A stretch of DNA of 64,000 nt from Elusimicrobiota bacterium (GCA_009773155.1 WOVA01000003.1:62001-126000), one strand, 5' to 3'. Counted from the first letter of the stretch, positions 51,658 through 60,821 are shown. Made by a program: numbers and translations. Notes: generated by a model from the letters alone, not told the origin.

Positions 51658-52215
51658 CTAGATCAGTTCGTCCAAAAGTTCTTTGCGCGGCTGCGGTATC
51701 ACCACTTTCTCCACGAGCAGCCCCCGCCGGGCCACCACGGCCGCGCCGGCCCCCACGGCCGTCTCGGCCGCGGCCACGCTGCCGGTCAGCGTCACGAAAG
51801 CCTTGCCGCCCAGCGCCATCGCCAGGCGTATCTCGATCAGGCGCACGTCGGCGGCCTTGACCGCGGCGTCGGCGGCCTCGATGAGGGCGGAGACCGAGAA
51901 GGACTCTATCACTCCCAGCGACTCCAGCTCGCCGGCCGGGCCGGTGCCCTCGATGGCCGGGAAGACCTGCGGGTGTATGTTGGGAATGACGAACTGGTCC
52001 ACCAGCGCGTGAGCGGCCTTCGAAGAGCCCGCATCGACGGCGGCGTTGACCGCGCCGACATCGCCAGAGACCAGTATCACGTACTTGCCGGGACAGACGG
52101 AGCGAGAGACCAGCATCCGCACGTCTGAGGTTTTAAGCATCGCGTCGGCGGTCTCGAGGCCCTTCGCCACGCTGGAAAGTTCCACGCCGCCTATGGCGCT
52201 AAGGTTGTTTGCCAT
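51658..52215 (-). CDS. BMC-T shell protein, PduT-like (iron-sulfur pore candidate)
   Basis: 185 residues from ATG 52215. Two BMC domains: GGVELSSVAKGLETADAMLKTSDV and [43 protein letters not shown] matches the PduT pore loop, where a Cys (Cys41 here) from each of three subunits binds a [4Fe-4S] cluster. IHPQVFPAIEGTGP also parallels PduT. Two bases downstream of the PduS-like gene, its expected electron-transfer partner. Confidence 0.92.
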   Translation of the reverse strand: MANNLSAIGGVELSSVAKGLETADAMLKTSDVRMLVSRSVCPGKYVILVSGDVGAVNAAVDAGSSKAAHALVDQFVIPNIHPQVFPAIEGTGPAGELESLGVIESFSVSALIEAADAAVKAADVRLIEIRLAMALGGKAFVTLTGSVAAAETAVGAGAAVVARRGLLVEKVVIPQPRKELLDELI

Positions 52216-52217
52216 TT

Positions 52218-53564
52218 TCAATCCGCCTTAATCTCGACATAAAGATGATTGACGCGCGTCACGACTCCGTCGACGCTGGCGTGCACGGGGCAGCCCAGCT
52301 TATCGGCGGGCAGGTCTCCCACGACCTCGCCCCGGCGCACGCGCCGCCCCTCTTTCACGGTCGGCGAGCAGGGCGCGCCGATATGCTGCGACAGCTGTAT
52401 GCGCACCGAACCCGGCCTGTATCTGAAATCCTCGTAAGGCGCGTCCTTCAGGTAGTCCTCCAGGCCCAGCTTTTTTACCAGCCGCGAGACCGGGACCTTG
52501 CGGAAATCGCGCAGCGGATGAGCTTTATTGGACGAGCGGCCGGCCAGCGATGAATTCTTAAGCCCGGTCTTCAGCTCCCGCAGGTCGCCCTTGGCCGCCA
52601 CGCAGGCCTCGCGCGGATGCAGCCCCTCGGGGCAGGCGTAGAGGCTGCAGAGCGAGCATTCGCAGCAGGCCAGCGCGTACTCGCTGTGCAGCTTCTTGTC
52701 CGGACCGCCGGCGAAGAGAAGGCTGCGCATGACGCGGTGGGGCTGCACCTGGTGGCCCAGCAGGTAGCGCGGGCAGAACTCGGTGCAGAAAGAGCACTGA
52801 TCGCAGGCGGACTTGCCTATGCGCGAGAATACCGCCCTGGACTGGGACTTCTTCTGTATGAGGGGATGTTCGCGGGGCAGGACTATCAGACCGCCCGAAG
52901 CCCTGTTTATTATGGTCGAGAGATCGGGTATGACCTTGCCCATCATGGGGCCGCCGTCTATGCCGACCGCGTCCTTCACCGTCGCGCCGCCGCACAGCTC
53001 AACTGCTTCCGCGTAGGTCACTCCCACGGGAACCTTGAACGTGGCGGGCTTCTTAACTGCGCCGGCCACCGTTATCCACTTCTCGACCACCGGGGTCTCG
53101 CCGGCGCGGGCCGCGTTGTAGAGCGTCTCCACGTTGCAGACCACGCAGCCTACGTCGAGCGGTATGCCGCCGGCGGGCACGATCCTGCCGGTCAGTTCGG
53201 CGACCAGGCACTGCTCGTCGCCGGCCGGGTAATAATCGCCCATCGGGCCGACGGAGATATCGCGGCGGGTCCGGGCTATCTCCTCCAGTCGCTTTATTAC
53301 CTTCTCGTGTTTTTTCTTGATGCCGAAGATCCCGGACGAAGCACCCACGGACTTCATCATAAGCGCGAGACCGTCGAAGACCTTTTCCGCGTAGAGCTCC
53401 AGCAGCTTCTGGTCTTTTTTCAGCAGCGGCTCGCATTCGGCCGCGTTGACCAGCACGAATTCAGCCCGCCCCCCCGCCTTTACGTAGGCGGGAAAGCCGG
53501 CGCCGCCGGCCCCTACCACTCCGGCGGCGCGCAGACCCGCGGCGAATTCCTGCTGGAAGGACAT
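52218..53564 (-). CDS. pduS: PduS-like RnfC-type flavin/iron-sulfur protein
   Basis: 448 residues. VVGAGGAGFPAYVK is the NADH/FMN loop of RnfC/PduS; CNVETLYN and PVGVTYAEAVELCGG (SLBB region) follow; two ferredoxin-type clusters are CDQCSFCTEFCPR and CCECSLCSLYACPEG; a C-terminal barrel-sandwich region ends the protein. In Pdu systems it oxidises or reduces cofactors and passes electrons through the shell via PduT. No alcohol dehydrogenase gene is present here, so this could be the main NADH outlet. Confidence 0.93.
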   Translation of the reverse strand: MSFQQEFAAGLRAAGVVGAGGAGFPAYVKAGGRAEFVLVNAAECEPLLKKDQKLLELYAEKVFDGLALMMKSVGASSGIFGIKKKHEKVIKRLEEIARTRRDISVGPMGDYYPAGDEQCLVAELTGRIVPAGGIPLDVGCVVCNVETLYNAARAGETPVVEKWITVAGAVKKPATFKVPVGVTYAEAVELCGGATVKDAVGIDGGPMMGKVIPDLSTIINRASGGLIVLPREHPLIQKKSQSRAVFSRIGKSACDQCSFCTEFCPRYLLGHQVQPHRVMRSLLFAGGPDKKLHSEYALACCECSLCSLYACPEGLHPREACVAAKGDLRELKTGLKNSSLAGRSSNKAHPLRDFRKVPVSRLVKKLGLEDYLKDAPYEDFRYRPGSVRIQLSQHIGAPCSPTVKEGRRVRRGEVVGDLPADKLGCPVHASVDGVVTRVNHLYVEIKAD

Positions 53565-53572
53565 CGGCGGCG

Positions 53573-54802
53573 TTAGCTGGAGGCCACGAGGCGCTTCTTC
53601 ACCGCGGAGGCGAGGCGCTTTACACCCTCGTCTATCTGTTCCGGCGAGGCGAAAGAGAAGTTCAGGCGCATCGTGTTCTTACCCGAGCCGTCCGAATGAA
53701 AAGCCGAGCCTATCACGTAGGCCACGTTCTCCCTGAGCGCGTCCTGGAACATATCGTCGGCGCTCATGTGCTCCGGCAGGCGGACCCACAGGAAGAGGCC
53801 TCCCTCGGGGTTGGTCCAGGTGACTCCCTCGGGCATGTTCCTCTCCAGCGCGGCCACCATCGTGTTCTTCTTGATCCGGTAATCCTTCTTGATGACCTCG
53901 ATATGCTTCTCGAAGAAGCCGGTGCGCAGGAACTCCGCCGCGATGAGCTGGTTGAGGCTGGAGGTGCAGAGGTCCAGCGACTGCTTCAGGATCTCCAGTT
54001 TCTTTACGATCTGCTCATGGGCCAGTATTATACCCAGGCGCAGCCCCGGGGCGAAGGTCTTGGACATGGTGAACAGCGAGATGATATTGTCGGTCTTGCG
54101 CGTCTCCTTGTCGAGCCGGTAGAGCATCTTGGGCTCCTTGCCCTCGAAGCGGATCTGGCGGTAGGGAGAGTCCTCTATAACGGCGACATTATATTTCTCG
54201 GAAAGCTCTACGACCTTCTCGCGCTTCTCCCCGGACAGGGTCACGCCGCTGGGGTTCTGGAAGTCAGGTACCAGGTAGACGAACTTGTAATGCTCGTCCT
54301 GGGCTTTCAGCCAGGCCAGCTTCTCCTCCAGCTCGTCCACGGCTATGCCGTCGTCCTCCAGCTTGACGCCGATGAACTCGGCGCCGTAGGAGCGGAAAAC
54401 CTGCAGGGCGCCCATGTAGCTGGGCTTCTCCACTATGACCGGGTCGGAGGCGTCGATGAAGAGGCGGCCGACCATGTCCAGCGCCTGCTGGCTGGCCGTG
54501 GTTATGATGAGGTTCTCGGGTTTGGCGTCTATGTTCTCGTACTTTTTGAGGAATTTCAGGAACTCCTCTTTGAATTCCGGCAGGCCGTCCGTCGGGCCGT
54601 ACTGGAGCGCTACCCGGCCTTTCTTGGCCATGATCTCTTTGACGGTGTCGGCCACGAAATCGTAGGGGAAGTGGTCGGGGGCCGGAAGGCCGCCGGCGAA
54701 AGAGATTATCCCGGGCTGGTTGGTGGTCTTGAGCAGTTCTCGTATAACGGACGCTTTGGTGCGGCGGGGTGTTGTTGCGATGTTCTTTGTTATGTCAATC
54801 AT
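53573..54802 (-). CDS. PLP-dependent aminotransferase (class I/II, KAT/LysN-like)
   Basis: 409 residues from ATG 54802, chosen for the GGAGG five bases upstream. IISFAGGLPAPDHFPYD at the N-terminus, LVPDFQNPSGVTLSGEKR, and the PLP lysine in LFTMSKTFAPGLRLG. The pattern fits 2-aminoadipate/kynurenine-type aminotransferases without the MocR HTH. It ends nine bases before pduS, but no microcompartment targeting helix is evident, so co-transcription may not mean a BMC role. Confidence 0.88.
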   Translation of the reverse strand: MIDITKNIATTPRRTKASVIRELLKTTNQPGIISFAGGLPAPDHFPYDFVADTVKEIMAKKGRVALQYGPTDGLPEFKEEFLKFLKKYENIDAKPENLIITTASQQALDMVGRLFIDASDPVIVEKPSYMGALQVFRSYGAEFIGVKLEDDGIAVDELEEKLAWLKAQDEHYKFVYLVPDFQNPSGVTLSGEKREKVVELSEKYNVAVIEDSPYRQIRFEGKEPKMLYRLDKETRKTDNIISLFTMSKTFAPGLRLGIILAHEQIVKKLEILKQSLDLCTSSLNQLIAAEFLRTGFFEKHIEVIKKDYRIKKNTMVAALERNMPEGVTWTNPEGGLFLWVRLPEHMSADDMFQDALRENVAYVIGSAFHSDGSGKNTMRLNFSFASPEQIDEGVKRLASAVKKRLVASS

Positions 54803-54886
54803 TGCGGCCTCCGGCGTTTTATTCGGCGGCCCGGGCTGGGCGTCCGCCGCACGACTCAAATAATTTACCTATTTAATCCCGTCAGT

Positions 54887-56179
54887 TCAAGGAGAATCTG
54901 CAGCCGCGGCGGGACCGCCCAGGGCGGATAAAAAATAGTCGGCGTTCTCGCGGTAAAAAGCCTTTTTTTCCGGCTCTTTTTCCGACGAGGCGCGCCGGGA
55001 GAAGCTTTTGAGCGCCTTCAGGTAGGCGGAGCGCCTTACGGGGATCAGGTCGGCGGGGAAAGGCCTGCCCGTCCTGGCCGAGGCCTCCTCCAGCGACCGG
55101 AGCAGCACGGCCAGGTCGCCGGCCGGCATCTTCCCTCCCCCGTCCCTGACACGCGCGGCGGCCTGCAGGATAGCCAGGGCTCCCCTGGTGCGCAGTTCGC
55201 GCGCGGCGGGAGTTTTCTCCCCGGGCGGCAGTTTTTCTTCGGCCTGTGCAAGACAATCCAGGGCCAGCTTGTAGTTGCCGGCCTCCAGGCCGGCCGAGCC
55301 CAGCAGCAGCAGCGCCTCGGCGCTGAAAGCCGGCCAGCGGGAGGTATAGAAGTCTTCCAGGAACGCGTCATAGGCGGCCTTCTCGGCGTCCGCCGCGGCG
55401 GCCGCGGCTTTTTCCGCCTCGTAGTCCGAGGCGTCGCCCGTGGCGTAGGCGGTTATGCGCTCATCGGCGGCGCGGGCACGCGCCAGCCTGCCCGACTCCT
55501 CCAGCTCGGTGTAGCCGAGGGCCTCGTCGCGCAGGTAGCGGGAACGGATATACTCGCGGTACCTGTCCGCGTCCAGCGAGAGTTCGATGTACCCCGCCAG
55601 GGAATGGCTGGTGTAGACGTCCTGCTCCTTTCCGGCCAGGAAATCCGCCAGCAGTTCGGGGGAGTCGGCCAGCTTCTCGTGAAAATACAGGTCCTCGGTG
55701 AAATAAGCCTCGTACTCGAACTCCACGGGGTTGCCGTCCGCCTCGCCGGCGCGGTAGCGCGGGTAGAGGCAGGACTGCAGCGCGTGGACCAGCTCGTGCA
55801 GGAACAGCGCGTCGGCGCGCTTCACGAATTCGGCCCGGGCCTCCTTCCCCACGTTAAGGATCTCGATTATGCGGGAATCGCGGTACCCCTTGATATCGAA
55901 GAATTCCTGTACGTGGCGCGTATTGAAATATACCGTGTTCCCGGCCAGGTCGTACCAGGCCACCCGCCCGGCCGGCGCCCGCCGCAGGAGTATGCGCAGC
56001 CCCGCCGACTCCGGCCGGGCGTCCAGCCGGGCGTAGAAATCGGCGCCCGTACGCCGGGAGGTTATCGCGGCGCGGAACTCCCCCAGCAGTTTCTCCCCCA
56101 GGCTGTCGTCGTGCTTATAGGCCAGGGCCGGGGAGAGCAAAGCGGGCAGGAGCAGGATGGCGGCGGCGAGCTGTCGCAT
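54887..56179 (-). CDS. Secreted HExxH-containing putative metallopeptidase
   Basis: 430 residues from ATG 56179, where a signal peptide (MRQLAAAILLLPALLSPALA) begins; the frame stays open far upstream but there overlaps the symporter gene and is not coding. The motif LFLHELVHALQ lies at about 127-137, with downstream Glu residues (FEYEAYFTED) as possible third zinc ligand. The C-terminal half is helical (TPR-like, NYKLALDCLAQAEEKL). Family not recognised; periplasmic zinc peptidase is the best guess. Confidence 0.65.
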   Translation of the reverse strand: MRQLAAAILLLPALLSPALAYKHDDSLGEKLLGEFRAAITSRRTGADFYARLDARPESAGLRILLRRAPAGRVAWYDLAGNTVYFNTRHVQEFFDIKGYRDSRIIEILNVGKEARAEFVKRADALFLHELVHALQSCLYPRYRAGEADGNPVEFEYEAYFTEDLYFHEKLADSPELLADFLAGKEQDVYTSHSLAGYIELSLDADRYREYIRSRYLRDEALGYTELEESGRLARARAADERITAYATGDASDYEAEKAAAAAADAEKAAYDAFLEDFYTSRWPAFSAEALLLLGSAGLEAGNYKLALDCLAQAEEKLPPGEKTPAARELRTRGALAILQAAARVRDGGGKMPAGDLAVLLRSLEEASARTGRPFPADLIPVRRSAYLKALKSFSRRASSEKEPEKKAFYRENADYFLSALGGPAAAADSP

Positions 56180-56199
56180 GGTTAAGGATATTATAGAAT

Positions 56200-56228
56200 T
56201 TGACAATGCCGGGATAATAACATAAATT
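56200..56228 (+). promoter_or_regulatory. Sigma70-type promoter for the YtxH gene
   Basis: TTGACA (56200-56205), 17-base spacer, TAAATT (56223-56228), 54 bases before the plus-strand start. A TATAAT in the opposite direction (56190-56195) suggests a divergent promoter for the metallopeptidase gene. Confidence 0.7.
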
Positions 56229-56282
56229 GGCTCTTGCGGCGCGAAAGGGCCGCGGGATCTGGAAGTCAACAGGGAGGCAGAT

Positions 56283-56495
56283 ATGTCAGACAGGAGCGGA
56301 GAAGTAGTTACCTCTTTCCTTCTCGGGGCGGTGCTGGGCGCCGTGGCCGGAGTGCTGCTGGCCCCGTCATCCGGCAAGGTCACGCGCGAGAAGGTCAACG
56401 ACTGGCTGGACGAGACGGCGGAGAACGCCAAGGAAAAGTTGTCGGACCTCGAGGACGAGATAAAGAAGCGCAAGGAGCAGCTGCTCAAGAGCTGA
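56283..56495 (+). CDS. YtxH domain-containing small membrane protein
   Basis: 70 residues: SFLLGAVLGAVAGVLLAPSSGKVTREKV is the YtxH signature (glycine-rich transmembrane helix followed by APxSG), then a charged amphipathic helix to the end. GGGAGG lies upstream of the ATG. Often stress-related, function unclear. Its last 11 bases overlap the convergent symporter gene. Confidence 0.85.
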   Translation: MSDRSGEVVTSFLLGAVLGAVAGVLLAPSSGKVTREKVNDWLDETAENAKEKLSDLEDEIKKRKEQLLKS

Positions 56496-57975
56496 GCTTC
56501 GGTTTTTCTTTGTCCAGCAGGGGGCCGAGGAACCAGGCCAGGGCGAAGGTGGAGCAGGTCCCTATCACTACGATCCAGCTCCAGCCCAGCGCCAGCGTCC
56601 CCTTCTCCGAGAGAAAAAGCACGACGGCCGCCATCACGGAACTGAAGAGCATCGCCGCGACATTGCCCCGGTTGGAGCGGCGCGCCGTCAGCAGGCCCAG
56701 CAGGAACACCCCCAGCAGGCTGCCCGCCGTCACGCCGTTCATCTTGAAAGCCAGCCAGAGCATGCGGCCCGAGCCGGCGGAGCAGGCCCAGGCTATGACC
56801 GCCAGCAGCAGGCCGAAACAGACCACGCTCACCCGCGAGACGAAGAGATAATGCCGCTCGTCGCCGTCCTTTTTTATCAGCGGCCTGTAGATGTCGGTCA
56901 CGAAGGAGGACGACAGCGAGCTCAGCGGCGAGTCTATGCTCGCCAGCACCACCGCCGTCAGCACCAGTCCCTTTAGTCCCGACGGCAGCACGTGCACCGT
57001 GAAATGCGACAGTATCTTGTCGGCGTTCTCGGGCAGCGGCAGGCCGGAGTTCTGCCGGTAAAAGACATACAGCAGGGTGCCTATCCCCAGGTAAAGCCAG
57101 GTCAGCGGCACGCTGGTGAAGATGGTGTAGAGGATCGTCCGCTGGCTCTCCTTCCTGGTCTCCAGGGTCAGCAGCCTCTGCATCAGCTCCTGGTCGGTGC
57201 CGAAGGCCGCCATCGAGCCGAAGACGCCGTTGAGCAGAGCGGCCCACAGCAGGTTGGGGTTTTCCATGCCCCAGCCAAAGTTGAAGACCGACAGTTTTCC
57301 CGCTTCCGAGGCGACCTGCCAGGCCCCGGCCAGGCCGCCGTCGATATGCATGACCAGCCAGCCAGCCACGGCCGCCCCGGCGACGAAGAACATTATCGAC
57401 TCGAAGGTGCCGGTCCAGAGCACCGCCTTGATGCCGCCGAAGCCGATGAAGATCACGCTCACCGCGGTGAAGAATAATATCGAGTGCCACAGGTCCCACC
57501 CCATTATCACCGAGACCGCCAGCGAGGCCGCGTAGAGGCGGACGCCGGAGGCGAAAAGGCGCGTCACGAAAAAGAAGGAAGAGCCGGCGTACTGCGTGCC
57601 GGCGCCGAAACGGTGCCGGAGGAATTCGTAAATGGTAGTGCAGTTGAACTTATAAAAGGCCGGGATGAAGACGAAGGCGATCACTACGCGGGCCGCCGCC
57701 GAGCCGAGGAAGAACTGCAGGTACTGCCAGTTCTCCATGTAGCCTATCGGCGGTATGCCGACGATGGTCATAGCGCTTATCTCGGTGGCGACGAAGGAGA
57801 GCGTGCCGACCCAGACCGGCGTCTTGCGGCTGCCGAGGAAATAGTCGCGGGTGTCGCGCTCCTCGCGGCCCTTGAAATAAGAGATCAGGAAGAGCGCCGC
57901 CACCGCGGCGCCCAGCAGGCCGTAGTCCAGCGCGGACAGGCCCTGGAATTCTACGGCGGCGGAGACGGCGTCCAT
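56485..57975 (-). CDS. Sodium/solute symporter (SSS family)
   Basis: 496 residues with about 13 transmembrane helices. DYFLGSRKTPVWVGTLSFVATEISAMTIVGIP and the SFFFVTRLFASGVRLYAASLA segment are SSS hallmarks, and FGTDQELMQRLL plus DSPLSSLSSSFVTDIYRPLI match the sodium-site helix of the family. Substrate (sugar, amino acid or sialic acid type) cannot be decided. Could import a substrate for the sugar enzymes in the window, but that is only proximity. Confidence 0.88.
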   Translation of the reverse strand: MDAVSAAVEFQGLSALDYGLLGAAVAALFLISYFKGREERDTRDYFLGSRKTPVWVGTLSFVATEISAMTIVGIPPIGYMENWQYLQFFLGSAAARVVIAFVFIPAFYKFNCTTIYEFLRHRFGAGTQYAGSSFFFVTRLFASGVRLYAASLAVSVIMGWDLWHSILFFTAVSVIFIGFGGIKAVLWTGTFESIMFFVAGAAVAGWLVMHIDGGLAGAWQVASEAGKLSVFNFGWGMENPNLLWAALLNGVFGSMAAFGTDQELMQRLLTLETRKESQRTILYTIFTSVPLTWLYLGIGTLLYVFYRQNSGLPLPENADKILSHFTVHVLPSGLKGLVLTAVVLASIDSPLSSLSSSFVTDIYRPLIKKDGDERHYLFVSRVSVVCFGLLLAVIAWACSAGSGRMLWLAFKMNGVTAGSLLGVFLLGLLTARRSNRGNVAAMLFSSVMAAVVLFLSEKGTLALGWSWIVVIGTCSTFALAWFLGPLLDKEKPKLSS

Positions 57976-57979
57976 GGCG

Positions 57980-58420
57980 TCAGCGGCCCCGGCGGCCGGT
58001 CGCGGCCCGCTTCTCTTCTTTCTTTATGACGTTCCAGCGGGCCAGCACTTCGACGGAGGTGCGGAGCTTCTCGCCGCCTAAAACATGCGGGTGGCGGCGG
58101 ACCAGTTTGGCGTTTATGCCCCGGACCACGTCGCGCATGGAAAAGCGGCCCTTCGTCTCGGCCAGCGCGGCGTGGAAGACCACCTGCAGCAGCAGGTCGC
58201 CCAATTCCTCTTCCAGATTGTCCCAGTCGCGCGCCCGGACCGCTCGCTCCACTTCGCGCGTCTCCGAGCGCAGATGCTTCAGCAGCGAGCGGTGGGTCTG
58301 CTCCCTGTCCCAGGGGCAGCCCGCCGGTGACAAAAGTCGGCGCATTATACCGCAGAGGCCGGCGAGTTCCCTGCCGGCGGCGGCGTATCTGGGATGGGGT
58401 TTCACTGTCTTTTTGCCCAT
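57980..58420 (-). CDS. MazG-family nucleotide pyrophosphohydrolase
   Basis: 146 residues, a single MazG domain: CPWDREQTHRSLLKHLRSETREVERAV and WDNLEEELGDLLLQVVFHAAL supply the Glu/Asp metal ligands (ExxxE then EExGD). MazG enzymes hydrolyse NTPs to NMP and pyrophosphate for house-cleaning. The usual second domain is missing, and the first motif is LRSETREVE rather than LLEEAYEVL. Stop lies five bases upstream-reading from the symporter start. Confidence 0.85.
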   Translation of the reverse strand: MGKKTVKPHPRYAAAGRELAGLCGIMRRLLSPAGCPWDREQTHRSLLKHLRSETREVERAVRARDWDNLEEELGDLLLQVVFHAALAETKGRFSMRDVVRGINAKLVRRHPHVLGGEKLRTSVEVLARWNVIKKEEKRAATGRRGR

Positions 58421-58443
58421 AAATTAAGGTTCTCCGGAGCGGA

Positions 58444-58473
58444 TAGACTGTAAAGTCGTATAAAGTATATAAT
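58444..58473 (+). promoter_or_regulatory. Candidate promoter for thyX
   Basis: TAGACT (58444-58449), 18-base spacer, TATAAT (58468-58473), 42 bases before the start; sits in the only AT-rich stretch between the divergent mazG and thyX genes. Confidence 0.5.
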
Positions 58474-58515
58474 TAAACGCGCGGACCGATAAAATCCAGT
58501 CCGCCCGGAGGGGTA

Positions 58516-59202
58516 ATGGCAGGCACTAAGATACAGGCGCCGGAAGGCGCGGCGGCGGTGCTCGACAAGGGCTTCGTGAAGCTGGTCGATTTTATGGGCG
58601 GGGATATGCGCGCGGTCGAATCGGCGCGCGTCTCGTTCGGTTCGGTCTCCAAGGGCGAGGACCGCGACCGCAAACTGCTCGAGTACCTGCTGGAGCACGG
58701 CCATTTCTCCCCCTTCGAACACTCCGTCTTCCAGCTCCACATCAAGTGCCCCATCTTCGTGGCCAGGCAGTGGTTTCGCCACAGAATTGCCTCTTACAGC
58801 GAGATCAGCGCGAGGTATACCGAGGTGCACGACGAGTTCTATATCCCCGAGGCTTTCAGGGCGCAGGACACGGTCAACCGCCAGGGCTCCGTGGAGGGCA
58901 AGCTCGACCAGAAGAAGCTCTCGGCGGAATACGCGGCGGCCATAGAAGCTTCCTACGCGGCCTACTCCGCGCTGCTCAAGGCCGGCGTCGCCCGTGAGAT
59001 GGCCCGCGGCGTGCTGCCGGTCTCGCAGTACACGCAGTTCTACTGGACCATAAACGCGCGCGCCCTGCTCAATTTCCTCGACCTGCGCCTGGACAAGCAC
59101 GCCCAGCTGGAGATACGCCGCTACGCCGAGGCCATAGCTGAAATTTTCCGGGAGAAGATGCCGTGGACCTGGGCGGCGCACCGGAGGCTGAATGACAAGT
59201 AG
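58516..59202 (+). CDS. thyX: Flavin-dependent thymidylate synthase ThyX
   Basis: Makes dTMP from dUMP using FAD and methylene-tetrahydrofolate. 228 residues. ThyX signature RHRIASYSEISARY (RHRxxS), plus LEHGHFSPFEHSVFQLHIKCP and the C-terminal KHAQLEIRRYAEAI. GGAGGGG precedes the ATG. The last 11 bases overlap the next gene. Confidence 0.96.
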   Translation: MAGTKIQAPEGAAAVLDKGFVKLVDFMGGDMRAVESARVSFGSVSKGEDRDRKLLEYLLEHGHFSPFEHSVFQLHIKCPIFVARQWFRHRIASYSEISARYTEVHDEFYIPEAFRAQDTVNRQGSVEGKLDQKKLSAEYAAAIEASYAAYSALLKAGVAREMARGVLPVSQYTQFYWTINARALLNFLDLRLDKHAQLEIRRYAEAIAEIFREKMPWTWAAHRRLNDK

Positions 59203-60151
59203 GCCTGCCTTGTTCGCGGCGGCACTGCTGCTGGCCGGAACAGGGCGGCTATGCCCGCAGTCGGTGCCGGGAGCACTGCGACCGGCCGCCGCCCAGGCCT
59301 CCGCCCAGACGGTGGTTTTCAAGCCGCAGGAAGGAGGGATACGCCGCGGCGACATGGAGCTCTACGCCAAATTCTCCGGTATCGCCACCGCCCAGGACGT
59401 CTATGACGTCTACTCCCCCTTCGACGGGCGGATAGAGGAAGTAATCGGAGAGCTGTTCGACTTCATCACTCCCAAGACCTCGCTCGCCAGAATGGTCTCC
59501 AGCGAAATGGCGGCGATGATAGACTACACGGGCCAGGACAACAGGGCGCAGATGGAGAAGCGCTGGAAGGGCGTATACAAGATTTACGACGTCAACCCGG
59601 ACCAGACCGGGATAATCTCGGCCGTGCACACGGCGCCCAAGAAGACGGTGACCAACGGGGAAAGGCTTTTCTCGGTCGCCAGGAAGATACTGGTCATAGG
59701 CAGGAACACCGAGCGCCTTTACTATCCCCCCCGCGCGGGCATGACCGCCGCCGTCCGCTACGCCAGGGACCCCGCCGTCAGGCTGACGGCCAGGGTCACC
59801 GGCGTCGTCCCGCTGACCGAAGAACCGGGATTTTATCGCCTGTGGCTGGAGACCGACCAGATAAAGGAGAAGATCCGCATCGGCCACCAGTTCGACGGCG
59901 ACATCCTGCTGGGCAAGGCCTCCGGGGTCGAGATAGCCCCGAGGCAGGCTATCGTGGAAAAGAACGGCCGGAAATACCTGATGACGGAAATAGAGACCGG
60001 TCTGATGAATTTCGAAGAGGCGGAGATAACCCGCCGAGGCGACGTGATATTGCTGCCGGAGCTCCCCGCAGGGGACACCAGGCCGCGTGGTGTCCCCGCC
60101 AAGGACAAAGTACAGGAGAGAACGGATGGAAAAAGCAAAAAAAAGCCCTAA
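59192..60151 (+). CDS. HlyD-like membrane-fusion protein homologue
   Basis: 319 residues with an N-terminal signal-like segment (ALFAAALLLAGTG). Barrel-sandwich half-motifs (VYDVYSPFDGRIEEVIGELFDFI; VNPDQTGIISAVHTAPKKTV) and ARVTGVVPLTEEPGFYRLWLET plus VEIAPRQAIVEKNGRKYLMTEIETGL resemble periplasmic adaptors of efflux systems. It lacks an adjacent inner-membrane pump. The C-terminal tail contains a palindrome copy (GDTRPRGVP). Coupled to the preceding thyX and the following gene by overlaps. Confidence 0.65.
   Translation: MTSRPALFAAALLLAGTGRLCPQSVPGALRPAAAQASAQTVVFKPQEGGIRRGDMELYAKFSGIATAQDVYDVYSPFDGRIEEVIGELFDFITPKTSLARMVSSEMAAMIDYTGQDNRAQMEKRWKGVYKIYDVNPDQTGIISAVHTAPKKTVTNGERLFSVARKILVIGRNTERLYYPPRAGMTAAVRYARDPAVRLTARVTGVVPLTEEPGFYRLWLETDQIKEKIRIGHQFDGDILLGKASGVEIAPRQAIVEKNGRKYLMTEIETGLMNFEEAEITRRGDVILLPELPAGDTRPRGVPAKDKVQERTDGKSKKKP
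60071..60097. repeat. Palindromic element in the adaptor gene tail (copy 10)
   Basis: GGGGACACCAGGC, centre C, GCGTGGTGTCCCC: one arm mismatch. Read on the plus strand as GDTRPRGVP in the disordered tail just before the stop. Confidence 0.85.
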
Positions 60152-60821
60152 CCTCGCCTATTCCAGTTTCATGTTCCTGAAGCTGGACCCGGCCTTCAGG
60201 CGCCTGATCTCCAACGAGAAGATCGCCGCCAAGCAGGAGTTCGAGAACCTGGTGGCCTCCTGCCAGGAGAAGATCTTCCTGCGCACCTACCTGGTCTCCG
60301 GCCTGCGCGCCGACTGCGACGTCCTCTTCTGGCGCATGTCCCAGGACCTCGATTTCCTGCAGGAGCTCTGCGCCAGGACGTTCTCCGCCGGCATAGGCCG
60401 CTACCTCACGCCGACGCACTCTTTCCTGGGCATACACTCCCTCCCCGAGGGCCAGCGCAAGGACCTGGATTTCGGCTTCCTGCCCAGGGACCTTTTCGGC
60501 CGGCACAAGTACATGCTGCTGCACCCGGTCATCAAGACCCACTCCTGGTACGACCTCTCGGAAGACGAGAGGACCTCGCTGCAGAACGAACGGCTCCGCG
60601 TGCTGGCAAAGCACTCCGACATACAGGAGAACATGTTCATGTCGTACGGCCTCGACGAGCAGGAGATGGTGGTGGTACGCGAGGCCCGCTCGCTCTCCGA
60701 CCTGGCCGCGGCCACCAAGGAACTGCGCGAGCAGCGCATCAAGCGCTATACCTCGCTGGACAGACCGGTATTCTTCTGCGTGGGCAGGGACCTGCGCGAC
60801 ATACTCGACGCTATAAACTGA
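60126..60821 (+). CDS. Chlorite dismutase family protein
   Basis: 231 residues from ATG 60126 (AGGAGA six bases upstream), starting inside the preceding gene's 3' end. SSFMFLKLDPAFRRLISNEK, LVSGLRADCDVLFWRMS, HKYMLLHPVIKTHSWYDLSEDER and MFMSYGLDEQEMVVVREA follow the ferredoxin-like duplicated fold of the family; the HPVIKTHSWYDL segment includes the His expected as axial haem ligand region. True chlorite dismutase or coprohaem decarboxylase activity cannot be inferred. Confidence 0.75.
   Translation: MEKAKKSPNLAYSSFMFLKLDPAFRRLISNEKIAAKQEFENLVASCQEKIFLRTYLVSGLRADCDVLFWRMSQDLDFLQELCARTFSAGIGRYLTPTHSFLGIHSLPEGQRKDLDFGFLPRDLFGRHKYMLLHPVIKTHSWYDLSEDERTSLQNERLRVLAKHSDIQENMFMSYGLDEQEMVVVREARSLSDLAAATKELREQRIKRYTSLDRPVFFCVGRDLRDILDAIN

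Noticed and set aside
54887-57499. 870-codon open frame extending upstream of the metallopeptidase gene
   Set aside because: The upstream part is out-of-frame sequence of the SSS symporter gene and the YtxH region; a clean signal peptide starts at 56179.
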